Assembly (NCBI GenBank): GCA_015680635.1
Contig: JAABOA010000195.1
Location: forward strand, 9,740 to 20,485
Direction: 5' to 3'
DNA: 10,746 bases
From: Lunasporangiospora selenospora
Taxonomy: Eukaryota > Mortierellomycota > Mortierellomycetes > Mortierellales > Mortierellaceae
The notes under the pieces were generated by a model. It was not told the origin of the DNA. It saw only the letters and a list, made by a program, of their open reading frames with translations, and did not search any database. The translations under genes and the position numbers were made by a program. Shown here in pieces: positions 1 through 9,000 of the stretch (the first letter of the stretch is position 1; every line of letters starts with the position of its first letter).

Positions 1-588
1 CCCGAGAACAGACTCCAGGGACCTTTTACTTTCATTTGGTTAGCAACTGGGTGTTGGTAGTGTTTGTATGCTCCCGTGGTATTGTTAGTTTGTCCTTTCC
101 TCCTATTGGAAAGTGTTGTGTTTCCTGCAACCCGACCTCGTATCTCCTTTGTCTTTGCTGTGCGCTGGTTCGCTTGTTTGACCAACATCCAAAATCAAAC
201 ACTTGACCATTCCTTGCTCGGCCTCGTCCAGCTACTCCTGGAGCGAACCACATTCGCCCAAACGGGAAGGATGAGTGTGTTCGCCGGCTTAATTTTTCTT
301 GTCCCACGAGCACTGGTACCGCGTCTCTCTTCTCTCCTCCTCCAGAGTACTCCTCTCTTCTCTTGGTCCCCTATTTTCGCTTTCTATGCTCCCATTCGGC
401 CTTTGTCTCCCAGATGTCCTTGCTCATCCTAGCCCCTTTCTCCTATACGTGCCTCGCCGTTTTGTTTGGGAGCTGCTCTACCCATTCCAAAACTACCATT
501 CGCCATGGACAATCTTCCCTCTCGCGCTCCCTCTCCTCACTAGTTTGAGCACTCGATCCTGACTCTGATACATCACCCCTGTTCTTAG
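1..588 (+). other. Pyrimidine-rich intron and/or leader upstream of the arrestin exon
   Basis: No reading frame here looks like protein, although open frames exist by chance because the plus strand is rich in C and T. The stretch ends in an acceptor-like sequence (CCCTGTTCTTAG, 577-588), directly before recognisable arrestin coding sequence. The arrestin N-terminal fold needs several strands (roughly 60-90 residues) before the first residues encoded at 589, and I cannot find them here. They are therefore most likely in one or more exons left of the window, with this stretch as (part of) a long intron. Alternatively a small exon lies within it and I missed it, or the gene really encodes a truncated N-domain. 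Confidence 0.45.
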
Positions 589-1951
589 TTTCCAACGAGG
601 CCTTCACTGGCGAGACCACGCGCCTGAGCACGGACGAAGTCTTCAAGAAGCATCGTTGGGTGCTTCCCATTGATGGCTACCGCAGGCTTGGCACCATTCC
701 CAAGGGCAGGTACCATCGTGAAGTTGAGACGGTCATCGATCCTCTCTGGCCCTCGTCGAGTGAGCACTCCCGAGGCGGGATGAGGTATATGTTCCAAGCA
801 AGATTGGTCAAGTACACTGGCCCTTCCGCCTCCCTGTTGTCGACAACTGCCTTTATGTCGTCGACCTCACTTGCATCGGTATCCTCCCTGTCGTCACGCC
901 CACCCTTGCCCACGCCGATCATCACTGGACAGGTTACTGCGTCAATGTTCCCCTCGCCCCCAACATCACTTCCCCCCTCGCCCGCTGCCTCACTGCCTCC
1001 CTCGCCCCCGGTCAGTGCAGGCCCATCTTCGTTCTCGTCCTCGGCGGCATTGAGTCCCGTATTTCCCTCGACTCCTCTCATGACCACGACTCAGTCGATC
1101 TATGTCCTCAATACCAATGTGAACCGGGCCGATATTGAAGGACCGCGTGCTCAGCCTGTGTGGGTTGACGAATTTAGCAAGAAAAAGTCGATCCCATTCT
1201 CGTGGTCACTCTCGTCTCGCTACCTGACCTTGGGACAGTCTCTCCCGATCAAGATCCAATTCCACCCATTCTTGCCTGGAAGCATCTATGAAGGACAGCA
1301 GGCAGTGATTTTGGGAGCCCATTTCCAGTTGGATCAAGAGTTGACTACACGCGTCAAGGGCATGTCTGACACGCAACGAGTTGTCAAGAAAGTGATGGCT
1401 GTTAGTCTTGGTAGCGAAGGTTGGCCATTGAGCCTTGGAAGCTGGGAGAGAATTGTGAATGTTAAAATTCCAGATGCCGAGTCACCTGCAGGCATGGTCT
1501 TGACCCCCACAACCAAAGCCAAGTACCTCGATGTCAACTACACGCTTACACTTTGCATTCGACTCAAGGGTGGCAAAGAGAAGGACCGCCAGGCTGAGGA
1601 AATAAGGAGCCAAGGTATGGAATGTGGCACTGATTGGATACTAAAAGCACTCTTCCCCGATGAATCCTTTTTAACATCGGTTCGTATTTTGTTTTTGTGA
1701 ACTTAGTGCAAGTCGAAGTTGTTGCGCCTAGACCCGTCCTTCCTCCTGCACCAGTGTTGCCAGATTACCAGGCCTATCTTCCACCCGCGATGACTTTTGT
1801 TCAGTCCACCCTCCCACTTTTCCCGATGCCCTTGCGAACTTGTCGTGAGGAGGACCCCTACCACGCGCACGACCCCCATTTGGCGCTCGTGCGCCAGGCT
1901 GGACCACTCCCAGTGTCCTACGATGATCAGCTGCCCGAATACCGACGTTAA
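589..1951 (+). CDS. Arrestin-domain protein (ART/alpha-arrestin type), 5' end missing, two exons visible
   Basis: Exons are 589-1614 and 1707-1951 (TAA at 1949-1951), giving about 422 residues; the N-terminus is outside the window or unrecognised. Residues 1-75 fit the end of an arrestin N-domain (HRWVLPIDGYRRLGTIPKGR, then MRYMFQARLVKY). Residues 78-160 are a low-complexity Ser/Pro/Thr linker. Residues 189-345 fit an arrestin C-domain (SLPIKIQFHPFLPGSIYEG; YTLTLCIRLKGG; QVEVVAP). The tail is proline-rich with LPDY at about 359-362 and LPEY at 417-420, two residues from the end. In fungi such proteins are cytosolic adaptors that bring Rsp5/NEDD4-family ubiquitin ligases to membrane cargo through (P/L)PxY motifs; that role here is inferred from the family. 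The splice preserves the frame and turns a stop at 1698-1700 into 81 further codons. The family call is firm; cargo and orthology are unknown. Confidence 0.78.
1615..1706 (+). other. Intron of the arrestin gene (92 nt)
   Basis: Donor CAAG|GTATGG at 1615 and acceptor TTTTTGTGAACTTAG ending at 1706. It interrupts a codon after its first base: G plus TG gives Val. Reading through would stop at 1700 after an unconserved tail, whereas splicing continues into QVEVVAPRP, which suits an arrestin C-terminus. A possible branch point is TTAAC at 1671-1675. Confidence 0.8.
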
Positions 1952-3340
1952 GGCTCCTTCTCCACGCGACATTCCTGCAATGATACCCCTTCAGTTACCC
2001 TTTGTCTGTCCTCCTCCTGCGTCGTCTTATCTCAAATGAGCGAATACCCCTTCCTTCAAGCGATTTACCCTACCCATCTCTACCCCATTTTATTTTATTT
2101 TTTCATTTTTTTGTGCTTCGCAAGGCCCTTGGTAAATTGGCCTGCCCGGATGTAGGTTCAACTTGTATCCAAGAGTCCATTCCAAATGCAGGCACGTTCT
2201 GTTATTGAGTATATAGTATCACAAAAAGTAGCCCCACCTTACTACCCCCCCCCCCACAACAGTTTGTACAGCCAAGGAGGCCATTCTTTTCTATTCCCAA
2301 TGCGGGCAACGTTTCCGCCTTTCTCCAAAGTCTTTTCTTTTCGCTCAAAAAAAAACAATATATTTCAAAACCCAATTATGGGACTTTCCCAATAACCCTC
2401 ACTCTTAATAGAGTATATTCCATGAGGGTTTCTATTAACAAAAAGTGTTTTATGTAAATGAAAAAAAGATTGGAATGGAAGAGAGACAACTAGTACTATT
2501 CCTCAGTGGCTACATGTGCAAACAGTCAAGTGAATTTAATAGTTACAATTCTAGGTATCAGTTCTCAAAAAGACACGGTGGTGGTTGACACTGATATAAT
2601 TTACCTCTTCCCTACTCCATGCTCAATTTCCCCAATATCAATCACGAGTCTCAAACGTCAAGGCATGTGGTGGGTATCTTCTTTATTGTTGTCATTGGGG
2701 ATTGGGCGATGCTTGCATCAAGACTATTCCTCTAAATCAGCCCCCCCCCCTCATCGCTTCCCCTTCCCCTTTCTCCCACAGCGGGAAGCTCATTCTTGAA
2801 ATGTCAAACTAACTCTAGCTATTATTATTTGACACAGCATTTTCCGTTCAGCCCCTCACTCCCCTATCACATAGGCTGCACAATGATAGGGGATGTCGCT
2901 TTTCTACATTTTTGATGCTTTGACCTACTTGCAGCCCGTACATTTGGTCACTTGTTGTTTTCCATTGTGTCCAGAGAAACAATAAAAAACAATATGAAAG
3001 GATCAAAGTTTGATACCCCAAATGATCACCGGTAATCCCTCTCAGCCTGACCTTTTCAAACGACAGGGGAGAGCGAGAGCAGGAAACAAAAGATTCTTGG
3101 ACCGTCGTGATACCGAACACCAAATGATGCTCCCTCACCGTCCCCTGTTGTAAGTGCTAGCACATTTTTTATTTCGCGCGTCAGGTGGGTTTTGGCAAAG
3201 AGGATAGTATTGTCACAGGTCGCGTCTACTAGGAAACTATAGGAACGAAACATCAATCAAACGTGAGAGAGTAGAGACGGGTAAGAGGCATATTAATGTA
3301 GTCATGGGAACATCCTGTGCATACTTTGACTATTACCTTG
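1952..3340. other. Intergenic region, no supported gene
   Basis: Directly after the arrestin stop comes T-rich sequence (about 2080-2110) suited to a 3' UTR. No canonical AATAAA lies within the first kilobase; the first I see is at 2981-2986. Other landmarks are an 11-C run (2245-2255), a 10-C run (2741-2750), a small inverted repeat ACCCTCA/TGAGGGT (2395-2401 and 2423-2429), and the stronger repeat listed separately at 2860-2893. Open frames on both strands are short, have no domain I recognise, and lack plausible introns. Confidence 0.5.
2860..2893. repeat. Perfect 10-bp inverted repeat, 14-nt loop
   Basis: TCCCCTATCA at 2860-2869 is the exact reverse complement of TGATAGGGGA at 2884-2893, separated by 14 nt. 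It could form a stable hairpin in RNA from either strand. No tRNA or transposon context is visible next to it. It might be a remnant of a small non-autonomous element, part of an unannotated transcript, or chance. Confidence 0.5.
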
Positions 3341-3341
3341 G

Positions 3342-3430
3342 TGGCGAAGCGGCCTTTTTTCGGTAACTGGCACGTGGCGACAACGCTAGAGTGAAGGGAA
3401 GGGGTTCGATTCCCATCTAGTGCTGTCGCT
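3342..3430 (+). repeat. tRNA-like element: Pol III box A/box B-like motifs and an imperfect 15-bp stem
   Basis: GGTTCGATTCC at 3403-3413 matches the consensus internal Pol III box B (T-loop) of tRNA genes. About 60 nt upstream, TGGCGAAGCGG (3342-3352) resembles the D-arm/box A of Ser or Leu tRNAs. No canonical cloverleaf fits: the acceptor strands implied by the T-arm do not pair. Instead GGCGACAACGCTAGA (3376-3390) pairs with TCTAGTGCTGTCGCT (3416-3430) across 15 positions with one mismatch and two G-U pairs, enclosing box B. This looks like a tRNA pseudogene, a tRNA-derived SINE head, or an unrelated stem-loop with a chance box B. A functional tRNA is unlikely. Confidence 0.35.
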
Positions 3431-5371
3431 ATTCAAGATAAACAAGAGACGTGTGTCCCTCTGGTCTAAACATAAGTCTCTTTTAGGACATTGATGCAAA
3501 CAACTTCTCTTTGGCCATTATCATGAAAAAAGCCCTGTTCGGCGCACAATGAATTTGTTCCGCATGGCTGTGATCCTATTCATCCTCCTTATTTCAGTAC
3601 TATTACTGCTTGTTATTTTACTTCATAACCATGTTGCAGCTGACAACGAGGGCCAGTTATTAAGAAGCATTTAAATCCACTGAGCCAAACAAAAAAAGTA
3701 TGCCAGTTAAGCATCGAAATGTCTTTTCCTTTGGCAGGTTGAATGTTGCTTTGAGCCCACTGTCAGTCTCGGTTCAAGATTTGCAGGCTATCAAATCGGT
3801 GATACACTAGTCTGGACATGTGAGGTAGATGAAGCCTGCTGTTGCTTTTGCTCCCCTCTGTAAACTCTACTACCCGAGAGCCTAGGGTGGTCATTTCCCT
3901 CTCTCCACTTTGTTTCTTGTCTCTGTCCAGAAAGAAGTGTGTACAACCATTTTTTGCATCTGAAAAGAGCTCTAAAAAGGAGACTAGAGATTCAAAAAGA
4001 CTTTGTCAGCAAAGTGTATCTACGATGCGCAACCGTCACTCAGGAACTCTGCTGCATTCTGATGTTGGAAGACGTTCAACCATTTTCTTGTCCTTGATTG
4101 GTTCCTCTATTTGAACTACATCCTCAAGAAATGTACACCCATGAGAGAGGGGAGGAAGGAGGGACAGGGACAGGGACAAAAAGGGTTCTCAACGGATGTC
4201 TTTCTAGTAATAATCCTTGGTAGGAAAGAGGTACATTTTGTACTCTGGATAAGCTGCGTATCTTTATTAATCATCAAATAACCGTTGTTTTTGACACGGA
4301 GAGGTAGAGAATGCCTCAAGAAGGGGTCGCTGTTGTTGTTGTTGCTGTCAAGTGAAGTTCTCATTCTGTTTATGGGTATGCCTGAATCCAAAATGACCCT
4401 CAATATCGACACTCTTGGCGCGACCTCGATCTTCCTCTTCAGAGCGGACACGCGTCAGAGTTTACGCCGTTTGACAGAGATAGCGGCTCATTCGGGATTT
4501 TTTTTCTTGCAGTCATGCAGATTGGCCGGCAGAATCCCATCTTTGGTTAAGGTTGTACCAAGGGATGGAGGAAGGGGGCAAGTCTGCTCCCTGTAATGAC
4601 CAAGACCCTTCTCGGCCTTGTCCCCCTCCCCTTGTCTGTTAGAGCAATGCGGCTCTGAATGAAGACAGCTTGTCCACCATGTGCACCCATGCGACCATCA
4701 AACCGTTTGGGTCTTGGAGCAGCTTACGTGAGGGAGAGGGGAGAGACCATCACTGACTTAAACCTCCGAAAGAGAAGTGCAGCTCGCGACCCTTGGGGGG
4801 TCAATTGGACGACCGAGTTGCGGACATTTGAACAGGGAGGTCGAAGAAAGGAGGGGCGGACTCTGGGGGAACTTAGGACAGGGTGCAACAACCCAAGGAA
4901 TGAGTGAACTGCTGGTTGGTCCCTTGGGCTGTGCGCAATCTATTATAGATCGTTAGGGGGAGAGGCCGTGGGTCATCATTCCAGCGAGTCCGAGGATGCC
5001 CAGTTCCAGCCTGTGTGCTGATGTACAGGATTAAGAACTCATCCTGTTTAGAGCCAATGCTCCATCTTCATGTATGTAGTGTAGCTTAATTGGCGCTCAT
5101 TGCTCTGGACCCTCAGTGACTCGTTGGTACTACTGTGACCATGCATCGCTTCTAATGCTACGATCTAGGCTACGACTGTGATTGTGGGCAAGCAATGACC
5201 AAGATATGATCACCATTGGTGGTGAGTGGTGGCAAGGAATGGTGATGGGGACGACGACACGCGGATGACGAAGAGGCATGGGCGATGTGTATCACCGCCG
5301 ATGTCATGGGTGCATTGCCTGGCCCTGGCCAAAGGGAACCCGACGATAATTATAGGTTGGTGTCGGTGGCC
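3431..5371. other. Intergenic region, no supported gene
   Basis: Nearly 2 kb without a convincing coding sequence. The longest open frames (plus 4285-4596, minus 4116-4451, plus 4659-4907) show no domain, no hydrophobic or catalytic pattern I know, and no good splice sites to extend them. Visible simple repeats are three tandem GGGACA units (4161-4178) and a TGT/GTT run (4331-4344). Inverted CCAAT boxes (ATTGG) occur near 5088 and 5214; these can bind HAP-type factors in fungi, but the motif is short and may be chance. I see no transposase, reverse transcriptase or terminal repeats. Confidence 0.45.
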
Positions 5372-5458
5372 AGAAAAGAAGAGAGGGAACGAGAGGGAGA
5401 GAGAGAGAGAGAGAAAGAAAAAAAAAAGAGCGGAGTGGGGCTCTTTCTCTCTCCCTCT
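5372..5458 (+). repeat. GA microsatellite facing a CT tract: imperfect inverted repeat in the promoter
   Basis: 5372-5439 is almost purely purine on the plus strand (exceptions at 5390, 5430 and 5435) and includes a 17-nt alternating GA run at 5398-5414 and a 10-A run. The strand switches at 5440 to pyrimidines. The right arm at 5441-5458 (TCTTTCTCTCTCCCTCTC) is the reverse complement of the left arm at 5391-5418, except that the left arm has five extra GA units. The segment can form a hairpin or H-DNA-like structure. It lies about 630 nt upstream of the DUF726 start codon at the head of the CT-rich leader, a common position for fungal promoter tracts. Confidence 0.6.
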
Positions 5459-6084
5459 CCCCGCTCGCCCCCTCTCTCTTCTCGCACTCCACCCACTCTG
5501 GCTCCTTTTGCCCATTCTCTCGCTCTCTCCCCACTACCTGTCTGTTCGCTTCTCAGTCCTTTGCTTCGTCTTGACCGCTCTCTCATCATCTTCGCATCCC
5601 CATTCCTCTTCCACCTCTTGCATTTCTCATTCGCCACTGCATTCTCGCCTTTGCATTAACCTCCCTCATCCGTGCCCGTGCCTGTCCTATACCCAACTTT
5701 CTCTGCACCCTTGCGCGACACAACAGCTCCAGAGACCTTCTCTGAGCGGCCGCTGCTCACACTCCTGTCCCCCTCTTCTTTCTCTCGCACTCGCCAACAG
5801 TTGACCCACAGCAGCCCTCCCTCATTCTCAAATGGTAATCAGCCTGCGAATGCATGTCGTCCATCCCATCCTCCTCGAGCCCTGCTCGCTGTCCATTCCA
5901 GTCTACCCCGTGTGATTCGTCGTCAACTGGCCGGTGCCTTTGTGCTTTGGTTTCTGACCGATCCTCTCTTTCTCCTCCTCCCCTCCACCTCTCCCCCCTC
6001 TGGTTCTGCCTCGCCCCATGTCTTTTTTTTTCTTTTTTTCTTTTTTTCTTCAATTGCTCCTTCTCACTCGGTTAGGATCACCCC
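5440..6084 (+). promoter_or_regulatory. CT-rich promoter/leader of the DUF726 gene, with upstream AUGs and a possible 5' intron
   Basis: The plus strand is strongly pyrimidine-rich to about 6066, ending in T/C blocks at 6019-6050. Long CT stretches often surround fungal transcription starts and leaders. ATG triplets at 5832, 5850, 5854 and 6018 precede the annotated start; the last opens a frame that overlaps it and ends at 6227. An intron from 5835 (ATG|GTAATC) to 6075 (CGGTTAG) would remove three of these four, and would place ATG 5832-5834 in frame with the main coding sequence. The transcription start is not determined, and no TATA box stands out. Confidence 0.45.
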
Positions 6085-9000
6085 ATGACAGAGACCGCCC
6101 TCGAGGAACCATTAACAGACGCTCTTGGCATCAACTCGCAGGCGACTGGTGCCCATTCAAACAAGGAGATCGTCATCCCTCCAATGGGCTCCATGGGAGA
6201 GACCGTTGTCCGAGATGTCTCCGCTGATCAGGACAATAGCCACGACCATAGCCACAGCCATAGCCACGGCCATAGCCATGACACAGAGAAAGACAACAGC
6301 CCGCCCCTGGACAAGAAGGATCTTCACCGGGAAAAGAAGCAGCCGAGCCCTCCGCCGCCTGTTGCTGTGCATGCCAAGGCCACTGAACCCGACTCTGCAT
6401 TCTCTCTCTCTTCTTCTTCTGTCTCCACCTCCACCTCCACCTCTCCTTCTATCTGCCACTGCCACGCCCACATCCATTGTCTTCTCGTCCACCACGACGA
6501 CCACAACAACAGAGACAGTGGCGACCACAATGATTGAGCAAACAACCCATGGCGCAATTGACACGTCGACCCTCTGCACCGTACCACAAGCACAACACGC
6601 CGAGGCAGGATGCCCAAACAACAGTGTGCTGTCATCTTCTGCATCCACAATCACTACCCACGCCGTTGTTGCTTCTGCGTCTGATGTTGTCGAGCCCAAG
6701 AGTCATGCTCCGACTCTAGAATGTCAAAGCCCCTCCAGCCCTACCGCACCAGAGCCGTCAGAGGTATCACCTGGGGCATCCTCGGCAGAACCGTCAGCAG
6801 AACCGGCTTTAGAGACACCAGCGACAGCAAAAGCAGCCACCACAGCCAACGGCAACAGCAACAATGCCCCGTGTGAGATTGGAGCCTCAAAAGATATCCT
6901 AACTGAGGGGCAGACCTTTGCTTATGCAGGTCTCTGCCTTGTTACGGCTAACTGCCTCTTCCAAGCACTAGAGGGGAAGGAGACAGAACACGCGAAGCAG
7001 AGCCTCGAGAGCTTTGTCTCCAAACTCATTAACCAGCTGTCAAGACATCTCGATATTGACCCAGACAGTAAGTAATGTTGGGCCACTTTTGGCATGCATG
7101 GGGAATTCAATCAGGCATGCCCCTTCTTTTCTCCACTTTCTCTCTCACTCCTCCACTCTTTACACACATACCCCCCCCCTCTTCCTCTTTTTCCAACTTG
7201 TTCTCATCTCGTCCTCCATCCCTTCTTCCTTGTCCTCTCTTCCAATGGAGGCTTCTATCCTTGCCATTTTGCAAAAGAGCAGCGGGCTAAACAGGAAGTC
7301 TGAGCCGGGGGATGGGGGGGGGGTGTGGGTGTATGTATGCATTACCCTGCACAGATTGCCGCCGGGGTTTACGTCCAGACAGGGAAAAAAAATAATTGCA
7401 CACCCACTCTGTTTTTCTTTCTCAGTCCCTGTCGATCCTATTTTAAAGGACTCTTTCGTTGGACAGATAACCTTGGGCCCTTCTCTCTCGATGAGAGAGA
7501 GTGCTCATATATTTTCGAGGCCAAAATTAATATGTTTTGCAGGAAAACCTTGTCTGGTTGGAGCAGAGAGTGGGTCGGGGGTCATAATCGATTAAATTTG
7601 TCCCAATCGTCCATTTTCTGTTCTTTTCCTTCTTTCTCGCTCGGTAATATACCCACGGTTTTGCTCACATTGTCTCTCTCTTCTCTACTCGGTGACCCAT
7701 TGTCTCCATCTTCTCTCTCCATGGTTCTTCCGAACCCCAATCAGCTCAAAGAACCATTGCCCAGTTGCCTCAGATGATGATCCAGCCAGAGGATCTTCTT
7801 GAGTCCTTTGTCGCCGATGGCACCCAGCGCATTGTATCTTCCCAACAGGTGGACCAGGCAGGCCTGTCCATCTCCTCAGGCCGATCCACACCCCAACCAC
7901 GCCATTCGCGCCATTTCTCAAACGCTAGTCTAAGCACACTTCATCAGCCGCTACCTCCTTCTAGTCAGGGGCAATCTCCACCGACCCCACCCCAAGGAGG
8001 AATGGGCGAAGCAGCATTGTCACATGATTCGGATTCCGTCGCCAGTGTTCCTCGCGCCTCCTTTTCGTCACAATCCAGCGATCGATCCTTTGGAGCTGTC
8101 TCAACCGATAGTGGCACCTATGAATCCTCTGTCACCAGTTCCCGGGCATCCATTTGTAGTCAACGCGCCATCACTGTTGACTTGCGCTGGACGATGATTG
8201 CGGATCTGTTTTTGATCTCCATTTCGGATTCTGTCTATGACGCCCGCGCCCGCGTCTTGTTAAAAACAGTCGGAAAGCATCTTGGATTGGAATGGGACGA
8301 GATTGTGATCCTTGAAAAGGCAATTATGAAGCAACTTCAGCAGGAATCTACTACAATGAGTGATGGGCTTTTGAAGCCAGATACGAGTTCCAGGAATCGA
8401 GAGTCACGCAAGAGGCGAATGATTATGATGGGCTTGGCGACAGTGGGTGGTGGATTGGTCTTGGGTCTTTCAGCGGGGCTCTTCGCGCCCGTTATTGGTG
8501 CAGGCATTGGCGCCGCTCTTGCGGGAGCTCATATCACAGGTGCGACTGCAACAGCGGCCTCGGCGTTTTTGGCGGGCAGTGGTGGTATTGCCGTGATTAC
8601 CAGTGGCGCTGCCGTGACAGGTTCTGGAATCGCCATGAAAAAGATGGCCCGAAGGACTGCAGGCATTGACACATTTGAATTTATCTCGATCCATGACCAT
8701 AAGCGTGCGAGTGTGGTCTTGACGATTTCTGGATGGCTCGATATTGGAGAGGAGGATGCTTCGCTGCCCTTCTCGACATTAGATCCTATCAACGGAGATC
8801 ATTTTGCCTTGCTTTGGGAGCCGGAGATGTTGATGCAGCGTAAGTGGTTTCGTCATCTTTGGACAAGCGAAAACCATGATTTCTAAAAGTTGTCAGTCCC
8901 CCTAACCAACACTTTTACTTGAACAATAGTTGGAAACGCCCTTGGATTGCTGGCAACCGAGGTGATTACTTTGACTGCACAAGAAATTTTGAAGCATACA

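Larger units (their letters stand above)
7068..7744 (+). other. Long structured intron of the DUF726 gene (677 nt)
   Basis: The donor is a full-consensus GTAAGT at 7068; the acceptor is CCCCAATCAG ending at 7744. The phases match: A plus CT gives Thr. The join reads SRHLDIDPD-TQRTIAQLPQ, continuous with the family pattern at this point. It is six to seven times longer than the gene's other introns. It contains a 9-C run (7171-7179), a G-rich block (7307-7329) and a GA/CT hairpin (7482-7500). No strong branch point sits close to the acceptor. A cryptic exon starting at 7426 was considered, but it cannot be joined in phase. Confidence 0.7.

Noticed and set aside
677-1087. 136-codon minus-strand open frame inside the arrestin gene
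   Set aside because: Gly/Glu-rich mirror of the Ser/Pro-rich sense insert, with no independent support.
3403-3424. Functional tRNA gene
   Set aside because: The T-arm is nearly right, but the implied 5' acceptor strand (GCACTAG) is absent at tRNA distance and no anticodon arm can be drawn; kept only as a tRNA-like element.
4116-4451. 111-codon minus-strand open frame
   Set aside because: No recognisable domain; includes simple-repeat translation (Asn run, Pro-Cys repeats), and no promoter or intron signals.
4659-4907. 82-codon plus-strand open frame
   Set aside because: Arg/Gly-rich, no known motif, no start context or splice extension; most likely chance.
5226-5804. 192-codon open frame on the plus strand over the GA/CT tract
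   Set aside because: Its sequence is a direct readout of GA and CT microsatellites (Arg-Glu repeats, then Leu/Ser/Pro runs). It has no domain and lies in the promoter/leader of the DUF726 gene.
6125-6400. Alternative start at 6125 in the downstream frame, avoiding the frameshift
   Set aside because: This frame reads the His-Ser repeat as Ala/Thr/Ile and gives an Arg/Leu/Pro-rich N-terminus unlike natural protein, whereas the 6085 frame has a good start and sensible composition.
6157-6699. 180-codon minus-strand open frame
   Set aside because: Antisense shadow of the Ser/Thr/His-rich first exon of the DUF726 gene; composition is explained by the sense repeats.
7426-7595. Possible extra exon in the long intron after the acceptor-like TTCTTTCTCAG
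   Set aside because: It would open well (reading PVDPILKDSF), but it reaches a stop at 7593-7595, has no strong donor before that, and cannot join the exon at 7745 in the required phase. The direct 7067/7745 join fits the family better.
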